From the NCBI GenBank assembly GCA_910575435.1, contig CAJTGI010000003.1:62001-126000 (forward strand): a DNA stretch of 64,000 bases, read 5' to 3'. A program made the translations under genes and the position numbers. Source of the DNA: Clostridiaceae bacterium (GTDB lineage Bacteria; Bacillota; Clostridia; Lachnospirales; Lachnospiraceae). This document shows positions 23,871 to 32,580 of this stretch, piece by piece. Position 1 is the first letter of the stretch. Each line of letters begins with the position of its first letter. A model generated the notes under the pieces. It was given only the letters and a program-made list of their open reading frames with translations. It was not told the origin of the DNA and did not search any database.

Positions 23871-25769
23871 ATGACGAAAGAGAAGCATCCATTTGATTAT
23901 CATGTGGGAAATACACTGTCTTTCGGTGTGACAAGAGTACCGGGGGGCGTGCAGTTTGCAGTGTATTTGCCAGATCAAAAGAAATGCTTATTAAAGTTGT
24001 ATAGGAAAGGTGGAGAACATCCAGAGCATGTTCTGGAACTGACAAGTAGATTTAAGAAGGGAAGCGCTTATTTCGTAACGGTGGCGAAGTCGGAGGATTG
24101 CCGGGACTGTCGCAGCGCGGAGGACATTTTGACCCAGGACTACGAATATCTTTATGAGGCGGAGGGAAGGGAGTTTGTGGACCCCTACGCGGACTATGTC
24201 ACTGGCAGGGATGGCTGGGGAAGGCGCAGTGAGTCGAAACCCCAGCGGGGGGGCATTTCCATTCGGGATTTTGACTGGGAGGAAGATGCGCCTTTGCAGA
24301 TTCCATATGCGGACTTGATTTTGTACCAGATTCATGTCAGGGGATATACGAAGCATGCCTCCTCAAAAGTGAAGCATAAGGGAACTTTTGAGGGGCTGCG
24401 CCAGAAGATTCCCTATCTAGAGGATCTGGGGATTAACGGGGTATTGCTTCTTCCGGTGTACGAGTTTGACGAGATGACCGGGGAGGAGGGGCGACAGGGG
24501 GAGCCCAAGGTGAATTACTGGGGATACGGAACGAGGAACACGTACTATTTTGCCCCCAAGGCATCCTACTCTGGCACGGAGGAGGGTCCGGCCCAGGAGT
24601 TCCGCCGCATGGTGAAGGCGTTCCATCAGGCAGGGATAGAAGTATTGCTGGATATTTACTTTTCTCAGGGGACGAATTTATTTCTGATGATAGATTGCCT
24701 GAGGAACTGGGTGCTGGATTATCATGTGGATGGGTTTCGGGTGAATCAGGAAGTGATGCCCTCCCTGACGCTGGTGTCCGACCCTATTTTGTCCGGCGTG
24801 AAGATCTTGGGCAATTATTGGGATATGAATACGCTTCGGGGTGCCATGCTGCCAGATCAGAAGGAGGATTTGGCTGAGTATAACGAGGGCTTCATGAATG
24901 ATGCCAGGAAGTTTTTGAAAAGTGACGAGGGCATGGTTCCCAAGGTGGCAAATTATTTTTCCCGAAATTCTGACGAGCATGCCTACATTAATTTTATGAC
25001 CCATGTAAATGGCTTTACCATGATGGACCTGGTGTCTTACGATATCAAGCACAATGAGCCGAATGGGGAGATGAATCGGGATGGCACGGAGTTCAATTAC
25101 AGCTGGAACTGCGGCGTGGAGGGGAAGACTCGGAAAAAGGCGATTTTGGACCGAAGGATGATTCAGATTCGCAATGCCTTCCTGATGCTGCTGACCAGTC
25201 AGGGTACGCCGATGATTCTTGGAGGGGATGAATTGGGCAATACCCAGCTGGGTAACAATAATGCCTATTGCCAGGACAATGGAACTACGTGGATTCATTG
25301 GAATGCCACTAAGATGGGAGAGCAGATTCACGAATTTGTGAGAAAGATGATTCGCTTTCGGAAAACCTTTCCCGTACTTCACCAGAGGGAGCCAATTCGC
25401 CAGATGGATACCCTTTCCTGCGGAATGCCTGACCTGTCCATCCATGGAGTACAGGCATGGCGGCCGGACTTTTCAAATTACAGCCGTATGCTGGCCATGC
25501 TTTATTATGGGGATTACGTGGACCGGAAATATGGCAGGAGCGTCTATGTGATTTACAACATGTATTGGGAGGCCAAGTCGTTTGACTTGCCCAATCTTCC
25601 TAAGGGACGCACCTGGAAAGTGATGATTGACTCCTATGACAACCTCTTTGACGAGGAATTGCTCTACGAAAGGCGAAAGCCTGTGAAAAAGGGGAGAGGC
25701 AGGAAGGCTGATTTGCAGAAAAAGACGGTGGTTGCTCCCCGGAGCGTGGTAGTATTCGTGGAAATTTGA
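23871..25769 (+). CDS. GlgX/isoamylase-like GH13 protein with all catalytic residues replaced
   Basis: 632 residues. An N-terminal beta-sandwich (about 10-130), then a GH13 barrel (QIHVRGYT, LGINGVLLLPVYEFD, NYWGYGTRNTYYFAP) as in glycogen-debranching enzymes, and a C-terminal beta-domain. The barrel's catalytic motifs are altered. Region II is DGFRVNQE (nucleophile Asp to Asn292), region III is ILGNYWD (acid Glu to Asn315), and region IV is MTHVNGF (Asp to Asn380, preceding His to Val). Region I is DIYFSQG, and the segment after it is much shorter than in GlgX. It is probably a glycan-binding or regulatory pseudoenzyme. GGGGGA site upstream. No other glycogen gene lies nearby. Confidence 0.8.
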   Translation: MTKEKHPFDYHVGNTLSFGVTRVPGGVQFAVYLPDQKKCLLKLYRKGGEHPEHVLELTSRFKKGSAYFVTVAKSEDCRDCRSAEDILTQDYEYLYEAEGREFVDPYADYVTGRDGWGRRSESKPQRGGISIRDFDWEEDAPLQIPYADLILYQIHVRGYTKHASSKVKHKGTFEGLRQKIPYLEDLGINGVLLLPVYEFDEMTGEEGRQGEPKVNYWGYGTRNTYYFAPKASYSGTEEGPAQEFRRMVKAFHQAGIEVLLDIYFSQGTNLFLMIDCLRNWVLDYHVDGFRVNQEVMPSLTLVSDPILSGVKILGNYWDMNTLRGAMLPDQKEDLAEYNEGFMNDARKFLKSDEGMVPKVANYFSRNSDEHAYINFMTHVNGFTMMDLVSYDIKHNEPNGEMNRDGTEFNYSWNCGVEGKTRKKAILDRRMIQIRNAFLMLLTSQGTPMILGGDELGNTQLGNNNAYCQDNGTTWIHWNATKMGEQIHEFVRKMIRFRKTFPVLHQREPIRQMDTLSCGMPDLSIHGVQAWRPDFSNYSRMLAMLYYGDYVDRKYGRSVYVIYNMYWEAKSFDLPNLPKGRTWKVMIDSYDNLFDEELLYERRKPVKKGRGRKADLQKKTVVAPRSVVVFVEI

Positions 25770-25777
25770 ATGTATGT

Positions 25778-25800
25778 AGGCTGCAGACGCAGCCTTTCCT
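25778..25800 (+). terminator. Short hairpin after the GH13-like gene
   Basis: AGGCTGC (25778-25784) and GCAGCCT (25789-25795), loop AGAC, then a broken T-run TTCCTTTCC. Confidence 0.55.
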
Positions 25801-25894
25801 TTCCCATAGAGTTTGGGAAAGAGATACGTTTAATCATAGATGGGATGCAACGAAGCGCCATCCCTCAATTCAGATCGGATAGTGCCATCCCTTC

Positions 25895-26200
25895 TTATAG
25901 GTGATGGTTTTCTACGATTTCTGTGTAGAGATCCAGGGTACATACCTTGGAAGGATCATAGTGTGAGCAGTTTTTGCAAGATACATTTTCAGAAGTAGCG
26001 TTTGTCGCCCTGTTAGAACTGTTCGTGCTATTCGTGCTCTTGTTGCTTCCGGTCTTGTTGGAACCGCAGTCGCTGGCGCTTCCTGTCGTCTTAGACGTGG
26101 CGCTGTAGTTTGACTCGTTGCTGCACCCGCATTTGTCGCAGGGACAGAATTTCGTACAGCGCTCTGCTACCTCGCGAAAGGTTTTTGCGTCTTTTTTCAT
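25895..26200 (-). CDS. Small Cys-rich protein with Ser/Thr/Asn-rich middle
   Basis: 101 residues. The N-terminus has CTKFCPCDKCGCS, a closely spaced set of five cysteines. The middle is a low-complexity Ser/Thr/Asn/Lys stretch (about 37-75), and the C-terminus has CKNCSHYDPSKVCTLD. The two Cys clusters on either side of a flexible linker suggest metal binding, such as zinc or iron-sulfur. No signal peptide. GGAGG lies five bases before ATG 26200. The family is not recognised beyond a general resemblance to small conserved Clostridia proteins. Confidence 0.65.
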   Translation of the reverse strand: MKKDAKTFREVAERCTKFCPCDKCGCSNESNYSATSKTTGSASDCGSNKTGSNKSTNSTNSSNRATNATSENVSCKNCSHYDPSKVCTLDLYTEIVENHHL

Positions 26201-26344
26201 AGTTGCCTCCGTTCTGCACGTCATGTGCGATTTGATAGTTTCTATGCTGAAGACAGAGTATTTCGCCTGGCATGGATTGAGAGGATGTCATTCTCATGCC
26301 AGATGCTCTGTCGTAATGGTAGTATGCACAGAAAGAGAGATTTT

Positions 26345-26836
26345 ATGATTTTAATTAGAATTTTTGATATAAAAGAGACCATGGCCTGGCTCCTGATCAA
26401 AGATGGCTTTGACAGATTGCTGCTGGAGGAGGCTCATGTGATGACTTTTGCCAAACTGTCTATGGGGGGACGCCGGAATCTGGAATGGTATGACGGGGAG
26501 GAGCGGGAGCGGCATCCTGACATGCCGGAGCATATATACTGGAAGGAGGCTAAGCCCATTCTCTTTTCCTATATTAAGGGGAAGAAGACTCCGAGCCAGT
26601 TTCAGATCTCTCTGAGGCTTACCAGAGAGGAGGCGGTGAGGAGGCTGGGAGAGCGGATGGCGGGGCAGGATGTGGATTTTTTGCTGCATTTCAGATTTGA
26701 GAAGGGAAATCTCTCTGCAGTGACTGGGTGCAGTTATCATGCCTTTACCATGGATAAGCAGGCAGAGTTTGCATGGGATGGGGTTGCCCAGGAAATGCTT
26801 CGGGAACTGCAGATTGGATTTGAGGCAGTTTCTTAG
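26345..26836 (+). CDS. DUF5721 family protein
   Basis: 163 residues, soluble. The layout (MILIRIFDIKETMAWLLIKDGFDRLLLEEA at the start, ILFSYIKGKKTP in the middle, AVTGCSYHAFTMDK near the end) matches my memory of the DUF5721 family found in Lachnospiraceae. Function unknown. The start at 26345 is chosen because the N-terminus then matches the family; an upstream extension to 26225 has no family support. The ribosome site is weak (AGAGAG). It runs in the same direction as the ABC exporter genes 96 bases on. Confidence 0.7.
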   Translation: MILIRIFDIKETMAWLLIKDGFDRLLLEEAHVMTFAKLSMGGRRNLEWYDGEERERHPDMPEHIYWKEAKPILFSYIKGKKTPSQFQISLRLTREEAVRRLGERMAGQDVDFLLHFRFEKGNLSAVTGCSYHAFTMDKQAEFAWDGVAQEMLRELQIGFEAVS

Positions 26837-26932
26837 GCCGGGGGAATGGAACTTTAGGGCTTTGCGGCTGGGCGTTGCTTGCCGCAAGCCAGTACTAGTG
26901 TAAAAAGCGACGTAGAAATGAGGAAATAATCG

Positions 26933-28684
26933 ATGTTGAGTACGTTGGGAAAACAGATCAGGGGGTATTGGAAGGATTCCATCTTGACCCCGGTGTTTAT
27001 GATTTTGGAAGTATTGTTTGAGATGCTGATTCCCCTTTTGATGGGCTCCATCATAGATGATGGAATCAGGAAGGGGGATATGAATCACATTTATCTCGTG
27101 GGCAGCGTGATGGTCGTGGCCGCCGGACTGGGGCTTTTTGCGGGCATTATGGGTGGAAAGTACGGTGCTAGCGCAGCCACCGGGTTTGCCAAAAATCTTC
27201 GGCAAGCCATGTTTGAGAATATCCAGACTTTCAGTTTTTCTAATATTGATAAATTCAGCACTTCCGGCCTGGTGACCAGGATGACCACGGATGTGACGAA
27301 TCTGCAGAATGCCTATCAGATGATCTTGCGTATGTGCATGCGGGCGCCGGCGAGCCTTTTGTGCGCTATGGCCATGGCCTTTTACGTCAACGCCCGCATT
27401 GCGAGCATTTTCCTGATTGCCGTGCTGGCGCTGGGAGGGGTTCTCTTTGTTCTTATTAGAATTACTATGAAATATTTTAATCAGGTCTTTAAGAAATATG
27501 ATAAGTTAAATGAGAGCGTGCAGGAGAATGTCTCTGCCATCCGGGTGGTGAAGGCTTATGCCAGGGAAGAGCATGAGAAGGAGAAGTTTTCTGCTGCCAG
27601 CGAGAATATTTATCGCATGTTTGTGAAGGCGGAGAGGCTGGTGGCATTAAATAGTCCCATTATGCAGTTTACTGTCTATGCCTGCATCCTGCTTATCAGC
27701 TGGGTGGCCGCCAATATGATTGTGGGTGGCAGCCTTTCTACTGGAGATCTGACCCAGCTGCTGTCTTACTGCATGAATATTTTAATGAGCTTGATGATGC
27801 TTTCCATGATTTTTGTCATGGTTACCCTGAGCATTGCCAGCGGAGAGCGTGTGGCTGAGGTATTGGAGGAGAAGGCAGATATCGTAAATCCGGAGAGACC
27901 TGTGATGGAGGTGTCAGATGGGGAAGTTGTGTTTGAACATGTAAATTTCTCTTATAAGAAGGATGCGGAGGATATGGTGCTAAGGGATATCTGCCTTACC
28001 GTTCGCAGCGGGGAAACTATTGGCATCCTGGGAGGGACTGGAAGCGCCAAATCCAGTCTGGTGAATCTAATCAGCCGCCTTTACGACGTGACGGAGGGGA
28101 ACGTCCGTGTGGGGGGCGTTGATGTGCGGGAGTATGATTTGGAGGTGTTGAGGAATCAAGTATCGGTGGTACTCCAGAAAAATGTGCTTTTTTCTGGCAC
28201 GATTCTGGAAAATCTCCGCTGGGGCAATCCCGATGCTGACCAAGAGGAATGTATCCGTGCCTGCAGACTTGCCTGCGCAGACGAATTTATTCAGAAAATG
28301 CCCAAGGGATATGACACCTATATCGAGCAGGGCGGGAGCAATGTGTCCGGTGGTCAGAAGCAGAGGATCTGCATCGCCAGGGCGTTGCTCAAAAAGCCGA
28401 AGATACTCATACTGGATGATTCCACCAGCGCAGTGGATACTGCCACGGACGGCAAGATCCGAAAGGCATTCCGGGAGGAGATTCCGGGAACGACGAAGTT
28501 TATCATCGCCCAGAGGATATCCAGCATTCAGGATTGCGACAGAATCATTGTGATGGAGGAGGGCAGGGTGGATGGATTTGGCACCCACCAGGAATTATTG
28601 GAGAAGAATGAGATTTACAGGGATGTATATGATTCGCAGATGAGTGGCGGCGGGGATTTTGACGAGCCGGGAGAGGAGGAATAG
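26933..28684 (+). CDS. Heterodimeric ABC exporter, subunit with degenerate ATP site
   Basis: 583 residues: six membrane spans then an ATPase domain. Walker A is GGTGSAKSS and the signature is VSGGQKQR. The residue after Walker B is Asp (LILDDSTSAVD) instead of the catalytic Glu, and the H-loop is AQRIS instead of AHR. These are the usual features of the non-catalytic half of TM287/288- or BmrC/D-like heterodimers. The partner starts four bases after its stop codon. The substrate, a drug, lipid or peptide, cannot be read from sequence. Confidence 0.9.
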   Translation: MLSTLGKQIRGYWKDSILTPVFMILEVLFEMLIPLLMGSIIDDGIRKGDMNHIYLVGSVMVVAAGLGLFAGIMGGKYGASAATGFAKNLRQAMFENIQTFSFSNIDKFSTSGLVTRMTTDVTNLQNAYQMILRMCMRAPASLLCAMAMAFYVNARIASIFLIAVLALGGVLFVLIRITMKYFNQVFKKYDKLNESVQENVSAIRVVKAYAREEHEKEKFSAASENIYRMFVKAERLVALNSPIMQFTVYACILLISWVAANMIVGGSLSTGDLTQLLSYCMNILMSLMMLSMIFVMVTLSIASGERVAEVLEEKADIVNPERPVMEVSDGEVVFEHVNFSYKKDAEDMVLRDICLTVRSGETIGILGGTGSAKSSLVNLISRLYDVTEGNVRVGGVDVREYDLEVLRNQVSVVLQKNVLFSGTILENLRWGNPDADQEECIRACRLACADEFIQKMPKGYDTYIEQGGSNVSGGQKQRICIARALLKKPKILILDDSTSAVDTATDGKIRKAFREEIPGTTKFIIAQRISSIQDCDRIIVMEEGRVDGFGTHQELLEKNEIYRDVYDSQMSGGGDFDEPGEEE

Positions 28685-28687
28685 AAG

Positions 28688-30604
28688 ATGCCGGGACCGG
28701 GAAGAAGAGGGCCTGCGGGGCCGAAACCGAAGATTAAGAATCCAGGTAAGTTGTTTATGAGGCTGATGCGGTACGTGATGCGCTATTATGGGCTCCACTG
28801 TGCCGTGGTGCTAGGGTGCATCATCGTGACTGTCCTGTCCAGCGTGCAGGGAACAATGTTTACCCAGTCGCTGATTGATGATTATATCGAGCCGCTGCTT
28901 TTGATGGAGAAGCCAGATTTTGGACCGCTTTTGGAAAGGATTTTCCGGGTGGCGGCATTTTATGGAGTGGGTGTTGTTGCAGCCTATGTCCAGAGCAGGG
29001 TGATGGTGAATGTGACCCAGGGGACGCTGCTGCATTTGCGGGAGGAGATGTTTCACAAGATGGAATCTCTGCCGATCAAATATTTTGATACCCATTCCCA
29101 CGGGGATATTATGTCCATGTATACCAACGATATCGATACCCTGCGCCAGATGATCAGCCAGAGCATTCCCCAGGGAATCAGCAGTTTGATTACGGTGGTC
29201 AGCGTGCTGGTTTGCATGATCGTGCTGAGCGTTCCCCTCACGGCACTTACGCTGGTAATGGTGGGAATTACCATGTTGCTTACCAAGAAGCTGGCGGGGC
29301 TGAGCAGTTCTTATTTCGTGGCTCAGCAGAGGGATATCGGGGATTTGAATGGCTATATTGAGGAGATGGTTAGCGGTCAGAAGGTTGTAAAGGTATTCTG
29401 CCATGAAGAGAAGAATGTGGAGGACTTCCGGGAGAAGAATGACAGGCTCTTCGAGAGTGCCAACGCCGCCAATAAGTTTGCCAATATGATGGGACCTGTA
29501 AATGCCCAGGTGGGAAATATCAGTTATGTGTTCTGCGCCATTGCGGGGGGGATTCTGGCCTTAAATGGGGTGTTTGGCTTTACCGTGGGGAAGCTGGTGA
29601 GCTTTATGATGTTTAACAGGACGGTCAATATGCCCATCAGCCAGATCAGCCAGCAGCTCAATGCCATTGTCATGGCTATGGCGGGGGCGGAGAGAATCTT
29701 TGCCTTGGTTGACGAGGAGCCGGAGGTAGACGATGGATATGTGGAATTGGTGAATGCAAGGAGAAATGACAGGGGCGAGTTGGAAGAGTGCGGGGAGCGA
29801 ACCGGGCTTTGGGCCTGGAAGCATTTCCACAGGGAGGATGGGACTACCACCTACCGCCAACTGATGGGGGATGTGGTGTTTGACCATGTGGATTTTGGAT
29901 ACAATGATGAGAAGATTGTGCTTCATGATATTGAGTTGTTTGCCAATTCCGGGCAGAAGATTGCTTTCGTGGGGGCTACCGGGGCAGGCAAGACGACGAT
30001 TACCAATCTGATTAATCGCTTTTATGATATTCAGGATGGAAAGATTCGCTATGACGATATTAATGTGAATAAGATCAAGAAGAAGGATTTGCGCCTGTCC
30101 CTGGGAGTGGTGCTCCAGGATACCCATCTCTTTACGGGGACGGTGGAGGAAAATATCCGGTATGGAAAATTGGATGCCACCCGGGAGGAAGTGGTGGAGG
30201 CAGCGAAGCTTGCCAATGCCCACGGATTTATCCGGCGGCTGCCGGAGGGGTATGATACCATGCTCACCGGGGATGGCGGCAACCTGAGCCAGGGGCAGCG
30301 GCAGCTTCTGGCCATTGCCAGAGCCGCCATCGCAAATCCCCCGGCGCTGATTCTGGACGAGGCCACCAGTTCCATTGATACCAGGACGGAGAGGCTGGTG
30401 CAGCAGGGAATGGATCGTCTGATGAAGGGCAGGACCACTTTTGTCATCGCCCACCGGCTGTCCACGGTGCGCAACAGTGACTGCATTATGGTGTTGGAGG
30501 ATGGACGAATTATTGAGCGGGGCACCCACGAGGAACTTATTGAAAGGCAGGGCAAATACTACCAACTGTATACCGGCAAGGTGGCAAATGATTTGGCGGG
30601 GTAG
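28688..30604 (+). CDS. Heterodimeric ABC exporter, catalytic subunit
   Basis: 638 residues. A basic Pro/Gly-rich N-terminus (MPGPGRRGPAGPKPK), six spans, and an ATPase domain with Walker A GATGAGKTT, signature LSQGQRQ, Walker B plus Glu LILDEATSSID and the His switch AHRLS. An extra segment of about 40 residues (about 345-390, ERTGLWAWKHFHRED) lies between the membrane and ATPase domains. With the preceding gene it should make one consensus and one degenerate ATP site. GAGGAGG is near the end of the upstream gene, so the pair is co-translated. Confidence 0.9.
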   Translation: MPGPGRRGPAGPKPKIKNPGKLFMRLMRYVMRYYGLHCAVVLGCIIVTVLSSVQGTMFTQSLIDDYIEPLLLMEKPDFGPLLERIFRVAAFYGVGVVAAYVQSRVMVNVTQGTLLHLREEMFHKMESLPIKYFDTHSHGDIMSMYTNDIDTLRQMISQSIPQGISSLITVVSVLVCMIVLSVPLTALTLVMVGITMLLTKKLAGLSSSYFVAQQRDIGDLNGYIEEMVSGQKVVKVFCHEEKNVEDFREKNDRLFESANAANKFANMMGPVNAQVGNISYVFCAIAGGILALNGVFGFTVGKLVSFMMFNRTVNMPISQISQQLNAIVMAMAGAERIFALVDEEPEVDDGYVELVNARRNDRGELEECGERTGLWAWKHFHREDGTTTYRQLMGDVVFDHVDFGYNDEKIVLHDIELFANSGQKIAFVGATGAGKTTITNLINRFYDIQDGKIRYDDINVNKIKKKDLRLSLGVVLQDTHLFTGTVEENIRYGKLDATREEVVEAAKLANAHGFIRRLPEGYDTMLTGDGGNLSQGQRQLLAIARAAIANPPALILDEATSSIDTRTERLVQQGMDRLMKGRTTFVIAHRLSTVRNSDCIMVLEDGRIIERGTHEELIERQGKYYQLYTGKVANDLAG

Positions 30605-30611
30605 AATAGTG

Positions 30612-30833
30612 GTTACTATTCACAGCCATTCATTCCTTCATGCGATAGACCCGCTGCCTAGCGGCATCGTGTCTACACTCCGTTTCGGTCCGTGCTGAAC
30701 AGACATCCACTGGATGTCTAGCACCTTATGATGGAATGAACAGCTTCCACAGCTGATTTCCGAATAAATATCAGAATCTTATGTGCAAGCACAACGATTC
30801 TGCAATTATCGGAAATCAACTGTGAATAGTAAC
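30612..30833 (+). repeat. 222-bp MITE-like element with perfect 14-bp terminal inverted repeats
   Basis: GTTACTATTCACAG (30612-30625) and CTGTGAATAGTAAC (30820-30833) are perfect inverted ends. Inside is the core shared with the 77-bp repeats (about 30673-30725, with AGACATCCACTGGATGTCT), then unique sequence. No open frame of note, and a target duplication is not clear. It fills most of the gap between the ABC exporter and the AbiEi-like gene. Confidence 0.75.
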
Positions 30834-30941
30834 AAAATAGTTACATTTTTTAAAAATACTACTTTTAATATTTGAAAACTTGCGTTATAATAAATATCAT
30901 ATATGAGTTGGGGGAGGAGATGCTGGAAGGAGGATTTGAAG

Positions 30942-31562
30942 ATGTTGCTTAATACGTACGAAAAGGTGACGAAGTTATTTGAGGAGGGGAAAGGCTATCG
31001 CAGTGCCGCGCAGCTCAAGGATGCTAGAGTGACGACGGTGCAGATCAAGGAACTGGTGCAGAAGGGGATTCTCGAGAGGATTTCCCACGGCCATTATTGG
31101 CTGATTGATGAGGAGAATGGGAAGCCGGAAAATTATGAGATGATTGAGATCGGGAAGGTGAATCCCAGGGCGGTAATCTGTGCGGACAGCGCCTGTTATT
31201 TTCATGGGCTGATTAAAGAGAAGCCGAAGAGGCTTTCTGTGGCTACGCTGAAGACGGACCGCTCCAAGATGCAGATGAATTTTCCTATTACCCGACACTA
31301 TTATTCAGATTTGGCATTCGAGCAGGATTTGCAGGAGGTGGAGACGGAGTATGGCTCCTTTCGCATCTATACCTTGGAGCGCAGTGTCTGTGATGCCATT
31401 CGGTTCAGGGAGGATATCGGGAAGCAGGAAGTGGAAACGATTGTGAAAAAATTCATGATGCGGGATAACAAGCAGATGGAAAGGCTGCTTGCCTACGCAG
31501 ATGCCATGCGGGTAGGAAAGATTGTGCGGAATACGCTGGAAGAGGGAGAAGCCAAAAAGTAA
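30942..31562 (+). CDS. AbiEi-like antitoxin-type transcription factor, orphan
   Basis: 206 residues. An N-terminal winged helix (YEKVTKLFEEGKGYRSAAQLKDARV, then IKELVQKGILERISHGHYWL) and a C-terminal domain with VICADSACYFHGL and LERSVCDAIRFRE, the pattern of AbiEi (COG5340) proteins. In complete AbiE systems the next gene encodes an AbiEii nucleotidyltransferase. Here the next gene, 23 bases on, is a purine nucleoside phosphorylase. It may have become an ordinary regulator of its neighbours. Start from AAGGAGGA (30927-30934); a TATAAT-like box sits upstream near 30890. Confidence 0.75.
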   Translation: MLLNTYEKVTKLFEEGKGYRSAAQLKDARVTTVQIKELVQKGILERISHGHYWLIDEENGKPENYEMIEIGKVNPRAVICADSACYFHGLIKEKPKRLSVATLKTDRSKMQMNFPITRHYYSDLAFEQDLQEVETEYGSFRIYTLERSVCDAIRFREDIGKQEVETIVKKFMMRDNKQMERLLAYADAMRVGKIVRNTLEEGEAKK

Positions 31563-31585
31563 CGCTGATAGAAAGGGAGTGCGAT

Positions 31586-32419
31586 ATGAGCGAAGTATAT
31601 GACAAATTAATGGGTTGCTATGAGGATTTCAAGAAGAAGATTGATTTTAAGCCGGAGGTGGCCTTGGTGCTGGGGTCCGGTCTTGGCGATTTTGCCAATG
31701 GCATTCAGGTGGAGGCCGAGCTTGATTACAGGGAGATCAAAGGCTTTCCCATCTCTACCGTGGCGGGACATGAGGGAAAATACATCTTTGGCTATCTGGG
31801 CGAGGTTCCCGTAGTGTGCATGAAAGGAAGGGTGCACTATTATGAGGGGTATGCTATCAGCGATGTTGTGCTTCCCATACGCCTGATGAAACTGATGGGA
31901 GCAGAGGTGCTATTTCTCACCAATGCTTCCGGAGGCATTAACGGGGGCTTCCATGCGGGAGACTTTATGATGATTACGGACCAGATTGCCAATTTCGTGC
32001 CCTCTCCTCTGATTGGGCCGAATATGGAGGAACTGGGGCCCAGATTCCCAGATATGAGCAATATCTATGACAGGGATTTGCAGCAGGTGCTGCGCAGGAC
32101 GGCAGTGCTGGAGGACATCCCCTTGAAGGAGGGCGTTTACATTCAGCTTACCGGGCCTAATTATGAATCTCCCGCAGAGATTCGCATGTGCCGTAACATG
32201 GGAGCAGATGCGGTGGGAATGAGCACCGCCTGCGAGGCCATAGCGGCCAACCATATGGGCATGAGGATTTGCGGCATCTCATGCATCGCCAACCTAGCCA
32301 GCGGCATTTCTCCTAATCCACTGACCCACAAGGAGGTACAGGAGACGGCAGATCGAGTTGCCCCGCTGTTTAAGAAACTGGTGGCAAAGTCTATCCAGAA
32401 TATTCATGAAATATTGTAA
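31586..32419 (+). CDS. punA: Purine nucleoside phosphorylase (trimeric class)
   Basis: 277 residues. It splits inosine or guanosine with phosphate to base plus ribose 1-phosphate. The phosphate loop LVLGSGLGDFA, the VAGHEGKY and MKGRVHYYEGY motifs, LTNASGGIN and GPNYESPAEIRM...GADAVGMST are all as in class I PNP. It lies just after the AbiEi-like gene, probably in the same transcript, and before another purine-related amidohydrolase, suggesting a small nucleoside-salvage group. Confidence 0.92.
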   Translation: MSEVYDKLMGCYEDFKKKIDFKPEVALVLGSGLGDFANGIQVEAELDYREIKGFPISTVAGHEGKYIFGYLGEVPVVCMKGRVHYYEGYAISDVVLPIRLMKLMGAEVLFLTNASGGINGGFHAGDFMMITDQIANFVPSPLIGPNMEELGPRFPDMSNIYDRDLQQVLRRTAVLEDIPLKEGVYIQLTGPNYESPAEIRMCRNMGADAVGMSTACEAIAANHMGMRICGISCIANLASGISPNPLTHKEVQETADRVAPLFKKLVAKSIQNIHEIL

Positions 32420-32420
32420 T

Positions 32421-32460
32421 GCGTCATGATGCGTTGCTGCGCATTGCAATCATGATGCGC
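32421..32460 (+). repeat. Imperfect inverted repeat after punA
   Basis: GCGTCATGATGCG followed by GCATTGC and CATGATGCGC forms an imperfect hairpin directly after punA. There is no T-run, so a weak terminator or mRNA-stabilising element is possible. The rest of 32461-32580 holds only the next gene's ribosome site. Confidence 0.4.
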
Positions 32461-32580
32461 AGTCATAGAGAAGAAAGATGCTGTCTCGTCAAGTTTGCTT
32501 GTCAGGGGCAGTTCTTTCTTTCCATGAAATGTTGAGAGGATTTGAAAGAGAATGCCTATGTATGAAAGGAGAGATGTACT

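Noticed and set aside
24678-25445. A 255-codon minus-strand frame inside the GH13-like gene
   Set aside because: It is the antisense shadow of a well-supported barrel protein; His/Ile-rich composition with no motif.
26933-28684. Degenerate ABC exporter subunit as a novel inactivation
   Set aside because: Asp after Walker B and Gln in the H-loop are normal for the non-catalytic half of heterodimeric exporters, and the canonical partner follows immediately.
30942-32419. Complete AbiE toxin-antitoxin system
   Set aside because: The gene after the AbiEi-like protein is clearly a purine nucleoside phosphorylase, not an AbiEii nucleotidyltransferase.
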